Assembly (NCBI GenBank): GCA_020854975.1
Contig: JAHKLQ010000190.1
Coordinates: forward strand, 1 to 28,695
Length of the DNA: 28,695 nt
Direction of reading: 5' to 3'
Source: Methanobacterium sp.
Lineage (GTDB): Archaea; Methanobacteriota; Methanobacteria; Methanobacteriales; Methanobacteriaceae
In this document: in pieces, positions 28,634 to 28,695 of the stretch
Layout of the letters: every line of letters starts with the position of its first letter
Position numbering within the stretch: the stretch's first letter is position 1
Translations under genes and position numbers: made by a program
Notes under the pieces: model-generated
What the model was told of the DNA's origin: nothing
What the model saw: the letters and a program-made list of their open reading frames with translations, nothing else
The model's database searches: none

Positions 28634-28695
28634 TATAACCACCAGTATTACTATAATTTTTAATATTATTAATAATGGTGGTGTTATGAACTAGC

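Noticed and set aside
28643..28695. GGTGGTG followed by ATG at the right end as a new gene start
   Set aside because: The frame is ATG AAC TAG and stops after two codons.

Overview
The window looks like a chromosomal segment of a methanogenic archaeon of the order Methanobacteriales (Methanobacterium-like). The basis is archaeal GatD/GatE for Gln-tRNA formation, an exonuclease III homolog very close to Methanothermobacter Mth212, a VorC-VorB-VorA ketoisovalerate:ferredoxin oxidoreductase, a DUF2769 protein, an MsvR-like V4R redox regulator, a giant DUF11-repeat surface protein with a methanobacterial-type C-terminal anchor, AT-rich intergenic DNA with archaeal TATA boxes, and GGTGA/GGAGG ribosome binding sites. 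No rRNA, tRNA, CRISPR or insertion sequence was recognised.

Layout. 1-2794 (minus): gatD-gatE, gatE cut by the window edge. 3042-3116: a 19-bp tandem repeat. 3189-4329 (minus): a DUF2769 protein and the Mth212-type endonuclease. 4463-7125 (minus): a two-subunit 2-oxoacid:ferredoxin oxidoreductase. 7320-12721 (minus): a metabolic block of XRE-cupin regulator, acyl-CoA synthetase, vorC, vorB, vorA, which fits reversible activation and reductive carboxylation of branched-chain acids for amino acid synthesis. 13030-13518 (plus): an adenosine-specific-kinase family protein. 13710-14165 (minus): an orphan response regulator. 14274-18689 (minus): a 1471-residue surface protein with eight DUF11 modules. 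19116-19928 (plus): a divergent MsvR-like regulator.

19929-23331 is accessory in character: a gene broken at a T8 run, a flavoprotein, a small zinc-ribbon ORF without a normal start codon, a possible winged-helix remnant, an AT-rich orphan HTH protein behind an inverted repeat, and a pseudogene with two in-frame stops. 23430-26927 returns to core cell-envelope functions (phosphohexomutase, GT2 glycosyltransferase, UPF0104 membrane protein). The end holds a gene-poor 0.7-kb stretch, an unrecognised 154-residue protein and a membrane-anchored OB-fold protein.

The most distinctive signal is the control region of the giant surface protein (18686-19115). It stacks a perfect 9-3-9 palindrome abutting the TATA box, a long 5' leader with a 10-bp hairpin, a 10-codon leader ORF with a perfect Shine-Dalgarno sequence whose stop overlaps the TTG start of the big gene, and, divergently, an apparently leaderless gene for a redox-type regulator.
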